Source: GCA-2729515 sp036336695 (lineage in GTDB: Bacteria; Myxococcota_A; UBA9160; SMWR01). From it: DNA of 31,692 nucleotides. Location of the stretch: NCBI GenBank assembly GCA_036336695.1, contig JAYZFQ010000112.1:1-31692 (forward strand), given 5' to 3'. Positions 16,221 through 24,368 of the stretch are shown here, one piece after another (the first letter of the stretch is position 1; every line of letters begins with the position of its first letter). Both the position numbers and the translations under genes were made by a program. The notes under the pieces are model-generated. The model was not told where the DNA came from and did not search any database. It saw only the letters and a list, made by a program, of their open reading frames with translations.

Positions 16221-16993
16221 AGTTGCGACTGCGGATCTGGCGCCAGGCGAATACCGAGGCGGCGGGCAAGTTCGTGGACTACGAAATCGACGACATCAGT
16301 CCGGCGACGTCCTTCCTGGAGATGATGGACACGCTCAACGAAAAGTTGACCGAGAGTGGCGACGAACCGGTGGCTTTCGATTCGGACTGCCGCGAGGGAA
16401 TCTGCGGGATGTGTTCGATGGTGATCAACGGGCAGCCCCACGGGCCGGTGCCCGGCACCACGACCTGCCAGCTCTACATGCGCCACTTCAAGGACGGGGC
16501 CACGATCACGGTGGAACCCTGGCGGTCGCGGGCGTTTCCCCTGGTGCGTGACCTCGTGGTCGACCGATCCGCGTTCGACCGCATCATGCAGGCGGGTGGG
16601 TACGTCACCGTGCACTCCGGCCCCAAGCCCGAACCGAACGCGGTGCCGATCGAACCGGACGTGGCCGAGGTTTCTCTCGATGCGGCGTGCTGCATCGGCT
16701 GCGGGGCCTGCGTCGCGGCGTGTCCCAACGGAGCGGCCATGCTCTACACCTCGGCCAAGGTGTCTCACCTGGGCATGCTTCCCCAGGGACAGCCCGAGCG
16801 CTATCAGCGGGTGAGCAAGATGGTGGAACAGATGGAAGCCGAGGGCTTCGGGGCGTGCCGCAACTACGCCGAATGCGAGGCGGCGTGCCCCAAGGAGATC
16901 AGCATCCGTTTCATCGGGCAGATGAATCGGGACTATCTGCGCGCCACGCTCGTGGAGGCCATCGACCGCCGTGGCCGGATGGACTCTCAGTAG
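16217..16993 (+). CDS. sdhB: succinate dehydrogenase / fumarate reductase iron-sulfur subunit
   Basis: This is a 258-residue protein whose ATG overlaps the sdhA stop (ATGA). The N-terminal 2Fe-2S domain has CREGICGMC (Cys58, 63, 66) and Cys84. The C-terminal domain has CIGCGACVAACP (Cys159, 162, 165, 169) for 4Fe-4S, and CRNYAECEAACP (Cys214, 220, 224) contributing to the third cluster. Electrons pass from FAD through these clusters to the heme/quinone subunit. Confidence 0.97.
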   Translation: MKLRLRIWRQANTEAAGKFVDYEIDDISPATSFLEMMDTLNEKLTESGDEPVAFDSDCREGICGMCSMVINGQPHGPVPGTTTCQLYMRHFKDGATITVEPWRSRAFPLVRDLVVDRSAFDRIMQAGGYVTVHSGPKPEPNAVPIEPDVAEVSLDAACCIGCGACVAACPNGAAMLYTSAKVSHLGMLPQGQPERYQRVSKMVEQMEAEGFGACRNYAECEAACPKEISIRFIGQMNRDYLRATLVEAIDRRGRMDSQ

Positions 16994-17008
16994 GTTCAGG
17001 AGGGGACG

Positions 17009-17506
17009 ATGGCCGACATGAAGCCCTTGCCCCGCAATGACGTGGAGGCCGTGCTTGCCCTGGCCCGTCGCTGCCGGGAGGCGGGGGAGCCCGACGCAGC
17101 GGAAAGCATGTGCCTGGACGCGCTCGAAATCGCGCCGGACAACCAGGACGTGTTGATGCTACTGCTGCTTGCGCGCATCGACTTGCTCGATCGCGGTTTT
17201 CCGCGGGGCGTAGAGCGCGCGCGAGAGGTGCTGCCGCGGCTCGCGGGCGAGTACGAAAAGGCCTTCTACGCCGGTCTCATCTGCGACCGACAGGCGCGTT
17301 TCGTGCTGTCCCAGCGGGGCAACCGTTCGGGACACATCTCCTGGGAGTGGTTCCAGTTTGCGTTGGATCACTACACGGAGGCCGCTCGCGTCGACCCCCA
17401 GAATCTCCAGCCGGCCCTGCGCGCGAATTCCTGCACGCGGCTCATCGCGCGCAACCGGCACTGCGTCCCGGGGCCGAGCGACCGCGAAGAGCACGGCATC
17501 GAGTAG
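17009..17506 (+). CDS. TPR-like protein after sdhB
   Basis: This is a 165-residue soluble protein with AGGAGG 5 bases before ATG 17009 and only 15 bp after sdhB, so it is probably co-transcribed. Helical repeats of TPR type appear at residues about 10-45 (VLALARRCREAGEPDAAESMCLDALEIAPDNQDVLMLLLLARI), with a second pair near 78-140 (FALDHYTEAARVDPQNLQPALRANSCTRL). There is no signal peptide or catalytic motif. Because of its position, a role in Sdh assembly or a linked respiratory function is possible but unproven. Confidence 0.75.
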   Translation: MADMKPLPRNDVEAVLALARRCREAGEPDAAESMCLDALEIAPDNQDVLMLLLLARIDLLDRGFPRGVERAREVLPRLAGEYEKAFYAGLICDRQARFVLSQRGNRSGHISWEWFQFALDHYTEAARVDPQNLQPALRANSCTRLIARNRHCVPGPSDREEHGIE

Positions 17507-17523
17507 CCCGCCCGGGCTCACTC
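17501..17523. terminator. putative bidirectional hairpin between convergent genes
   Basis: GAGTAGCCCG (17501-17510) pairs with CGGGCT plus ACTC (17513-17518 and 17520-17523) around a CC loop, with one bulged C at 17519. The 10-bp stem contains the stop of the TPR gene (17504-17506) and the stop of the minus-strand gene (17518-17520). No T-tract follows. Confidence 0.6.
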
Positions 17524-17997
17524 GCGACCGGGAAGCAACGCCTCGCGGAGGATCTGCCCAAGCGCGGTCCCGATGCGCGGTTCCTGGCTAGCCCGCGGTC
17601 CGGCGACGTTCAGCGTGCGCGGCCGGATTTCCGCGAGCCAGGCGCGCAGGTCCGTCACCGCCCCCGCCGTTGTGGAGGCGTGGAGGTCGAGGTGCAGCAG
17701 TGGCTTGCCCAGCCGCCGCGCGCATTCCGCAGTCCAGGCCGAGCCGCCCGTGAGCGTGCCGAAGGCGACGACCAGGGTGGCGTCTGAATCCCGCACGTTC
17801 TGCTCGGTGCGGAGTTCGTAGGCATCCGACGGGGTTTCGCGCAGGTCCCGGTAGCGCGCCGGGATCCGTCCGTCCTCGGCGCGCCGTCCGCGCGGCACCC
17901 ATCCGCCCGTGGCGAGGCCCAGTTCCATCGCGACATCGAGGGCGGCGCGGTCTGCGCCCGTCTGTCCCCCCGAAACGATCTTTTCCAAGACGCTCAA
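17518..17997 (-). CDS. putative molybdenum carrier (YpsA/LOG-like fold)
   Basis: This is a 159-residue cytoplasmic protein starting at TTG 17997 with GGAG 6 bases upstream. The signature IVSGGQTGADRAALDVA at the N-terminus, then GGWVPRGRRAEDG, RTEQNVRDSDATLVV and LTGGSAWTAE, is that of the putative molybdenum-carrier family (Pfam PF12694), a Rossmann-like relative of the LOG and YpsA proteins. The founding member is a plant cofactor-carrier protein; most bacterial members are uncharacterised and may bind nucleotides instead. It lies 28 bp after the COQ4-like gene on the same strand. A molybdoenzyme is encoded 12 kb away (30380), but a link is only suggestive. Confidence 0.85.
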   Translation of the reverse strand: MSVLEKIVSGGQTGADRAALDVAMELGLATGGWVPRGRRAEDGRIPARYRDLRETPSDAYELRTEQNVRDSDATLVVAFGTLTGGSAWTAECARRLGKPLLHLDLHASTTAGAVTDLRAWLAEIRPRTLNVAGPRASQEPRIGTALGQILREALLPGRE

Positions 17998-18025
17998 GCC
18001 GGGCTCCGGCGCGCTGAAATCGGGC

Positions 18026-18688
18026 TCAGGCGAGGTCGTACGCGAGGCGCAGTTCCGACAACGGCTGCTCCCAGTACTCTTCCCAGGGAACGTTCATGAG
18101 CGGCTTGGCTCTGCGCCCGAGCGCCCAGCCTTCGGTGATGGCATCCATCAGGATCGGCAGGAGTTCCGGCTTGTACAGCACCGTCTGCAGCGGGCGGCTC
18201 GCGATGATCATGGCCGGGTAGGGGGCGGGCGTCTGTGCGACGGTGAAGCTCACCACGCGCACCTCGCCGAGGGGCGTCGTGTCGTACCCGGTGAGCACGT
18301 GGAACAGGTCGTGGAGCTGAAAGCCGCGCTCTGCGAGGTAGCCGACGTCTTCTCCACGCGCGCGGTGGGCTTCGATGAAGGCCGACTCGCGTAGCAGGTT
18401 CGCGTCGAGCTGGTTGTCCGTGAGGTAACGCGCGAATTCCCGGCCGAGGGTGCCTTCGGGCAGCGTTTCCAGGTAGGCGACGTCGGGTGTCGGGCTCAGG
18501 TAGCGGCTCTCGAGCATTTCGCCCGCCGCCGGGTTCGAGAGCGCCAGGGTGTCGAAGCCCTGGAGCGCGGCCTCGTCCCCTACCCGCATGTAGGTCAGGG
18601 CAAGGGGGACGGAGGCCCGGGGGTCCCAGCTCGCCAGGGATTCGAGCAGGCTCGCGACGAGTTCCGGGTCCAGGTCCGGGGACTTCAT
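18026..18688 (-). CDS. COQ4-family ubiquinone biosynthesis protein
   Basis: This is a 220-residue protein starting at ATG 18688 (MKSPDLDPEL); an in-frame start 48 bases upstream exists but adds an Arg-rich tail unlike the family. The COQ4 metal motif HDxxH-x11-E is complete: HDLFH at 126-130 and Glu142 in HVLTGYDTTPLGE. The C-terminus ends PWEEYWEQPLSELRLAYDLA, as in the family. COQ4 binds zinc or another divalent metal, helps organise the CoQ synthesis complex in eukaryotes, and has been implicated in ring decarboxylation/hydroxylation. Bacterial homologues are less studied. Its presence beside the sdh operon suggests a respiratory-quinone role (inference). Confidence 0.87.
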   Translation of the reverse strand: MKSPDLDPELVASLLESLASWDPRASVPLALTYMRVGDEAALQGFDTLALSNPAAGEMLESRYLSPTPDVAYLETLPEGTLGREFARYLTDNQLDANLLRESAFIEAHRARGEDVGYLAERGFQLHDLFHVLTGYDTTPLGEVRVVSFTVAQTPAPYPAMIIASRPLQTVLYKPELLPILMDAITEGWALGRRAKPLMNVPWEEYWEQPLSELRLAYDLA

Positions 18689-18763
18689 CTCGGTGCACCT
18701 CGCGCCGGGCTCGGCCCGACGACGGTACCACGGCAAGGGGGGTGCGGGGAGCTGCCCGTGGCT

Positions 18764-18812
18764 CTGTAAGTAACAGTTTTAAATAGAGAATTCTCATGAA
18801 CGGAAGTTCATG
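18764..18812 (+). promoter_or_regulatory. AT-rich promoter-like patch with stacked palindromes upstream of moxR
   Basis: In the 254-bp divergent gap between the COQ4-like gene and moxR, a locally AT-rich stretch contains three symmetric elements. These are CTGT-AAGTA-ACAG (18764-18776), the perfect 10-bp palindrome GAGAATTCTC (18786-18795), and CATGAAC-GGAA-GTTCATG (18795-18812, 7-bp arms). TTAAAT at 18779-18784 could be a -10, which would put the last two palindromes at the transcription start, as in a repressor operator. The moxR ATG is about 130 bases further on. Confidence 0.5.
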
Positions 18813-18942
18813 GAGCGGAAGCCCTGCGGCAATCCCGCGGATCTACACCTTGCAACGTGATCGACGCAGTTCTCGGACGGCGTTGGCACCGCGGGGCGGG
18901 AAACCCCGCGAAGAGGTTCGAAACCGCTCAGGAGAGTTCACC

Positions 18943-19947
<1,005 letters not shown>

Positions 19948-19988
19948 GCGGTCGTCGTCACGGTTCCGGAAGGAGTGAGGAGCGAACA

Positions 19989-20960
19989 ATGAGTGGGATC
20001 CTGGGCAACGCGACATCCAGAGCTGGTGCGGACGGCGCGGGAGTCGTCGCGGGCCCTGCTGAGCTCGTCCAGATGCGGCACGCCGCGCGCGGACTCGATC
20101 TCGGACCGGCGAGCCGGGTCGGGACGCCGTTGGCGGGACCGTACCTCTCTTCCTTCCGGGGCCGTGGCCTCGATTTCGACGAAGTCCGCGCCTATCAGGC
20201 GGGCGACGACGTCCGGCAGATCGATTGGCGCGTGACTGCCCGGACGGGCCGGGTGCACAGCAAGCTCTTTCACGAGGAGCACGACCGGCCCCTGTGGTTG
20301 CTGCTCGACTCCGGGCCGAGCATGCGCTTCGGAACGCGGTGCGCCTTCAAGTCCGTGGCCGCTGCACGGGCCGCGGCCCTGCTGGCCTGGACGGCCCAGA
20401 TGGGGGGCGACCGCGTCGGCGGCGTGATTCGTTCGTCCGAACGGGTGCACGCGTTGCCGCCGGCTCCGGGCGAAGGGCCGCTCATGGATTTGTTCGGCGA
20501 GATGGCCCGCGCGACTGCGGCGCCCGAGGCGGACGCAGTGCCTTCGGTTTCCGACTGCCTGGCGCGGTTGCGCGAAAGCGCGCGGTCCGGGAGCCGCGTG
20601 TTCGTCCTGAGCGACTTCTACGAGTTCGACGACACCTGGCGGACCCCGCTCTCGGACCTGGGTCGCCGGTGCGACACGACCTGCGTGCTGGTCTACGACC
20701 CGCTCGAGGCGGTTCCCCCGCCGGCGGGCCGCTACCGCGTGAGCGACGGCCGCGGCGTCCACGCCATTGCCTCGGGCGGCCGTGGTTGGCGCGAGGCGTA
20801 CTCCGAGGCCTTCGTTTCCCGGCGCGAGGCGTTGCGGGAATTCTGCACCCGCCATCGTGTGCAGCTCCTGTCGCTGCGCACGGACGAAGACCCGGCGGCG
20901 TCCCTGGGGGCTGCCCTGCACCCCGAGCGGCTCGCCCGTCGACTCCGGAGGGCCTGCTGA
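19989..20960 (+). CDS. DUF58 domain protein of the MoxR/Bat operon
   Basis: This is a 323-residue protein starting at ATG 19989 behind GAGGAG. The DUF58 hallmark GLDFDEVRAYQAGDDVRQIDW, continuing as RVTARTGRVHSKLFHEE, lies at about 59-100. It leads into a VWA-like domain with LLLDSGPSM, a changed version of the usual D-x-S-x-S. It has no TM helices, so it is probably a cytoplasmic partner of MoxR. The next gene overlaps its stop by one base (TGATG). Confidence 0.93.
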   Translation: MSGILGNATSRAGADGAGVVAGPAELVQMRHAARGLDLGPASRVGTPLAGPYLSSFRGRGLDFDEVRAYQAGDDVRQIDWRVTARTGRVHSKLFHEEHDRPLWLLLDSGPSMRFGTRCAFKSVAAARAAALLAWTAQMGGDRVGGVIRSSERVHALPPAPGEGPLMDLFGEMARATAAPEADAVPSVSDCLARLRESARSGSRVFVLSDFYEFDDTWRTPLSDLGRRCDTTCVLVYDPLEAVPPPAGRYRVSDGRGVHAIASGGRGWREAYSEAFVSRREALREFCTRHRVQLLSLRTDEDPAASLGAALHPERLARRLRRAC

Positions 20961-21439
20961 TGGCGCCGACGACCGACGTACTCGCGGCCCTCCGCGACAT
21001 CCATCTTCCCGAGGCCGTTGCCTTCTGGCCGCTCGCCCCCGGGTGGTGGGCCTTGCTGGCCGGCGCGCTGTCGGTGGCTGCGATCGCGGGCTTCGTGGTT
21101 CGCCGCCGCCGCCAGAGTGTGCGCCGCGCGGCGTTGCGCGAACTCGATGCGGCGCAGCGGGAATTCGGTTCCACCGGAGACACCGCGGCACTCGCCGTCT
21201 CCCTTTCTTCCACGCTGCGGCGGGTGGCCCTGGCGCGCTTCGCCCGGGCGGCGGTCGCGGGCCTGCACGGCGACGAGTGGCTCGGCTTCCTGGCGGCGAA
21301 CGGACCGGCCGGGGGCTTCCCCGCGGAGGTCGGCACGTCCATCGAGCGGGCCGTGTACGCAGACCCGCGTTCCACCTCCCAGCGGGACGGTGAGGCCTGG
21401 CTCGCCGCCGCCCGCGCGTGGATCCGGAGGGTCTCGTGA
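20960..21439 (+). CDS. DUF4381 single-TM protein of the MoxR/Bat operon
   Basis: This is a 159-residue protein with ATG 20960 overlapping the previous stop by one base. The order is a short N-terminal segment (LRDIHLPEAVAFWPLAPGWW), one TM helix (about 29-47), a basic stop-transfer RRRRQSVRR and a cytoplasmic helical tail. This layout, with 'IHLPE...FWPLAPGWW' before the helix, is the DUF4381 signature. It is the standard fourth component linking DUF58 to BatA in proteobacterial operons. Its stop overlaps the next GTG by 4 bases (GTGA). Confidence 0.9.
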   Translation: MAPTTDVLAALRDIHLPEAVAFWPLAPGWWALLAGALSVAAIAGFVVRRRRQSVRRAALRELDAAQREFGSTGDTAALAVSLSSTLRRVALARFARAAVAGLHGDEWLGFLAANGPAGGFPAEVGTSIERAVYADPRSTSQRDGEAWLAAARAWIRRVS

Positions 21440-22479
21440 TCGACTTTGCACTTCCCTGGGTGTTGCTTCTGCTGCCGCTTCCGCTGCTCGCGTGGTGGCT
21501 CCTGCCCCCGGCGCCGGAAGGGCGGGGCGGTGCGTTGCGCGTTCCCTTCTATGCGGCGCTCAAGGCGTTGCCCGGCGGGGGCGGTGCGGCCAGCGGGAGC
21601 GGGCGTACCGCGCTGGCGCTCAAAGTCTTCGCCTGGACGCTGCTGGTGCTGGCCGCGGCCCAGCCGCGCTGGATCGGGGAGCCCCGGTCCATCACGACCC
21701 ACGGCCGCGATCTGATGATCGCGCTGGATCTCTCGGGGAGCATGGCGACCGAGGACTTCGACGTCTCGGGACGCCAGGTCGACCGGCTTCGCGTGGTGAA
21801 CGCAGTCGCGCGCGACTTCGTCGAGCAGCGCGAGGGCGACCGGGTCGGGCTCGTGCTGTTCGGGACGCGCGCCTACCTCCAGGCGCCGCTCACCTTCGAC
21901 CGCCGGACCGTGATCGAAATGCTCGACGAGGCGGAAATCGGCTTGCCGGGCGAAGAGACCGCGATCGGCGACGCGATCGGTCTGGCGGTGAAGCACCTGA
22001 GAAACCGTCCCGCCGAAGAGCGGGTGCTCGTCCTGCTGAGCGACGGCGCCAGTAACACGGGCGTGCTCGAGCCGGTCCAGGCGGCCGAGCTGGCGGCGCG
22101 CGAAGGGGTTCGCGTGTACACGATCGGCATCGGTTCGGGGCGCCAGGTCGTGCAGACCCTGATGGGTCCCCGAGTCGTGAATACCGATTCCGAGCTCGAC
22201 GAGGCGGCGCTCCAGAAGGTGGCCGACCTGACGGGCGGCGCCTATTTCCGCGCCCGCGATACGGCGGGCCTGGTCGACGTCTACCGGAGCATCGATGCGC
22301 TCGAACCCACCGAGGGCGAAGCGGCCCAGGTGCGGCCGACGCGAGCGCTCTTCTACTACCCGCTGGCCGGGGCGCTCGTGCTCGTCGCGTTGTTGCTGTT
22401 GTGGCGGTGCGCACAGGAGTCGGGCCTGTCGTTGGTGCCCCGGCGCGGGATCGCCACGAACGAGGAGATGGCACGGTGA
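21436..22479 (+). CDS. batA: BatA-like VWA-domain membrane protein
   Basis: This is a 347-residue protein starting at GTG 21436, with GGAGG 5 bases upstream and a GTGA overlap with the preceding gene. TM helices lie at about 4-22 and 59-77, a VWA domain at about 90-290, and a C-terminal TM at about 303-325. The MIDAS metal site is intact: DLSGS (Asp98, Ser100, Ser102), the Thr in GEETAIGDAIG and the Asp in LLSDGASN. Bat proteins were linked to aerotolerance in Bacteroides and to envelope stress elsewhere; their exact clients are unknown. Confidence 0.92.
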   Translation: MIDFALPWVLLLLPLPLLAWWLLPPAPEGRGGALRVPFYAALKALPGGGGAASGSGRTALALKVFAWTLLVLAAAQPRWIGEPRSITTHGRDLMIALDLSGSMATEDFDVSGRQVDRLRVVNAVARDFVEQREGDRVGLVLFGTRAYLQAPLTFDRRTVIEMLDEAEIGLPGEETAIGDAIGLAVKHLRNRPAEERVLVLLSDGASNTGVLEPVQAAELAAREGVRVYTIGIGSGRQVVQTLMGPRVVNTDSELDEAALQKVADLTGGAYFRARDTAGLVDVYRSIDALEPTEGEAAQVRPTRALFYYPLAGALVLVALLLLWRCAQESGLSLVPRRGIATNEEMAR

Positions 22480-24368
22480 CGACCTTCGAAAGCTTTCACT
22501 TCCTGCGACCCGGATGGCTCTTCGCCTTGTTGCTGCTCGTGCCGCTCTTCTGGACGGCACTTCGATCTCAGGGTGGATCTGCCGCGTGGCGCCGGGTGTG
22601 CGACGCGCAGCTCTTGCGCCACCTCATGCTCGACGGCGGCGGACGCCAGTCGCCCGCCGCCCTCGCGGCGGTGGCCGTGGCCTGGTCGGCCGCCTGTCTC
22701 GCCCTCGCGGGGCCGACGTGGGAGCGCCTGCCCCAGCCCGCGTTCAAGGAGCCGGTGCAGACGGTGCTGGCGTTGAACCTCGCGCCTTCGATGAACGCGC
22801 GCGATGTCGCGCCGTCGCGCCTGGTGCGCGCGCGGTACGAGTTGCTCGACGTGCTCGAACGGGTCGAGGGGGCTGTGGGTCTCGTGATCTTCGCAGAGGA
22901 GCCCTACCCGGTGACGCCCTTGACCGACGACGCGGACGTGATCGCGTCCCAGGTTCCCCTCCTCGAGCCTTCGCTCATGCCGGGACGCGGCGCCCGCGTG
23001 GACCGGGGGATCGACGCGGCGCGCGAACTGCTGGTCCCGGCGGGCGCCGGCCAGGGCCGCATCGTGTTGCTCGGTGACGGCCTCGGCGATGCGCCCGACG
23101 CGGCGCTCGACGCCGCGGAACGCGCCGCGGACTCGGGGTTCCCGGTGTCCGTGCTCGGGATCGGCGGGGACGCCGACGGGCTCGAGGCCCTGGCGGCTGC
23201 GGGCGAGGGTCGGTTTGCCCCGGTTCGTGCCGACGATTCCGACATCGACCTCGTCCTCGGCAGCGGTACGGATGTCGCAGCGGCACTCCTGGCCGGCGCC
23301 GAGCACTCCGGTGTGAAGGCCGATACCTGGAGCGACGCCGGGGCCTGGATCGTGCTGCTTCCCCTGGTGTTGGCGCCCCTGGCCTTCCGACGCGGCTGGG
23401 CGGCTTCCCTCGGCTTGCTCGCGTTCGTGGGCCCCGGTCCCCAGGTCGCATCCGCCGAACTGCTCGACTGGTTCGCGCGACCGGACCAGCGGGCTGCCGA
23501 GGCCCTGGATGGGGGCGACGCCGCGCGCGCCGCGGAACTGTTCGAAGACCCGGAGTGGCGCGGGGCGGCCCAGTACCGCAACGGCGATTTTGCCGCGTCC
23601 GCCGAGACGCTCCGGGGCCGCAGCGATCTGCGGTCCCAGTACAACCTGGGCAACGCGCTCGCGCGGGCCAACCAGCTCGAAGCGTCGATCGCGGCCTACG
23701 ACGCGGTGCTCGACAGCGCCCCCGACCATGAAGACGCGCGCTTCAACCGCGACCTGGTCGAGAAGCTGCTGGAGCAACAGCAACAGCAGGAACAGCAACA
23801 ACAGCAACAGCAGGAACAGCAGCAGGAGCAACAGCAGGACCAGGCGTCCCAGGGCGGTGACGCCTCGGATGCCGAGTCGGGGTCCGAGGACTCGGAACAG
23901 GCCGACTCCGAGTCGGGGTCCGAGGACTCGGAACAGGCCGACTCCGAGGCGGGATCCGAGGACACAGCGGAGTCTGGCTCCGAGGCGCAGTCCCAGCAGG
24001 CGGATGCCGGGAGCGATCCCCAGGAAGCCCAGGCCGGCACAGAGTCCGAAGGCGCACAGGAACAACAGGCCGGCAGAGAGTCCGAGGCCGCACAGGAACA
24101 ACAGCAGGCCGGCGCGGAGCCGCGAGGTGATGCAGAACCCCGGGAACCGAACGGACAGGCCCGCGCCGATGCCGCGCCGTCCGAGGGTCCCGAGCCGGAC
24201 CGCCGTTCCGCGGCGGCCCCAGGGGCCGGGCAGGAACTCAGCGAGCGGGACCAGGAGGTGGAGCAGTGGCTCAACCGGGTTCCCGACGATCCGGGCGGAC
24301 TGCTGCGCGAAAAACTGCGCCGCCGCTACGCCGAACGGCGCTACGGCGCGAATGGGAGCTGGCGATGA
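22476..24368 (+). CDS. batB: BatB/BatC fusion: VWA domain with degenerate MIDAS, TPR and Gln-rich linker
   Basis: This is a 630-residue protein starting at GTG 22476 (GTGA overlap; GAGGAG 8 bases upstream). TM helices are near 13-29 and 61-79, the VWA domain is about 95-270, and further TM segments near 289-303 and 309-326 resemble an internal signal of a fused BatC. TPR-like repeats span about 335-425 (QYNLGNALARANQLEASIAAYDAVLDSAPDHEDARFNRDL). A Gln-rich tract (434-457), an acidic Ser/Glu/Asp region with two exact 12-residue repeats, and a conserved BatC tail (EVEQWLNRVPDDPGGLLREKLRRRY) follow. The MIDAS is broken: D-x-S-x-S is replaced by N101-L-A103-P-S105, and the usual Thr position reads GRGARVD. 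The protein may therefore act structurally rather than bind metal like BatA. Confidence 0.9.
   Translation: MTTFESFHFLRPGWLFALLLLVPLFWTALRSQGGSAAWRRVCDAQLLRHLMLDGGGRQSPAALAAVAVAWSAACLALAGPTWERLPQPAFKEPVQTVLALNLAPSMNARDVAPSRLVRARYELLDVLERVEGAVGLVIFAEEPYPVTPLTDDADVIASQVPLLEPSLMPGRGARVDRGIDAARELLVPAGAGQGRIVLLGDGLGDAPDAALDAAERAADSGFPVSVLGIGGDADGLEALAAAGEGRFAPVRADDSDIDLVLGSGTDVAAALLAGAEHSGVKADTWSDAGAWIVLLPLVLAPLAFRRGWAASLGLLAFVGPGPQVASAELLDWFARPDQRAAEALDGGDAARAAELFEDPEWRGAAQYRNGDFAASAETLRGRSDLRSQYNLGNALARANQLEASIAAYDAVLDSAPDHEDARFNRDLVEKLLEQQQQQEQQQQQQQEQQQEQQQDQASQGGDASDAESGSEDSEQADSESGSEDSEQADSEAGSEDTAESGSEAQSQQADAGSDPQEAQAGTESEGAQEQQAGRESEAAQEQQQAGAEPRGDAEPREPNGQARADAAPSEGPEPDRRSAAAPGAGQELSERDQEVEQWLNRVPDDPGGLLREKLRRRYAERRYGANGSWR
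23775..23945 (+). repeat. Gln-codon tract and 36-bp tandem repeat inside batB/C
   Basis: CAG/CAA runs at 23775-23846 encode a Gln-rich stretch broken by Glu. Immediately after, a 36-bp unit occurs twice exactly (23874-23909 and 23910-23945), with a diverged third copy. Each unit encodes ESGSEDSEQADS. This low-complexity linker is probably disordered and variable in length. Confidence 0.85.

Noticed and set aside
17518..17997. cytokinin-type LOG phosphoribohydrolase
   Set aside because: The SGGQTGADRAALD and RTEQNVRDSDATL signatures fit the molybdenum-carrier family rather than LOG, which has a PGGxGTxxE motif not seen here.
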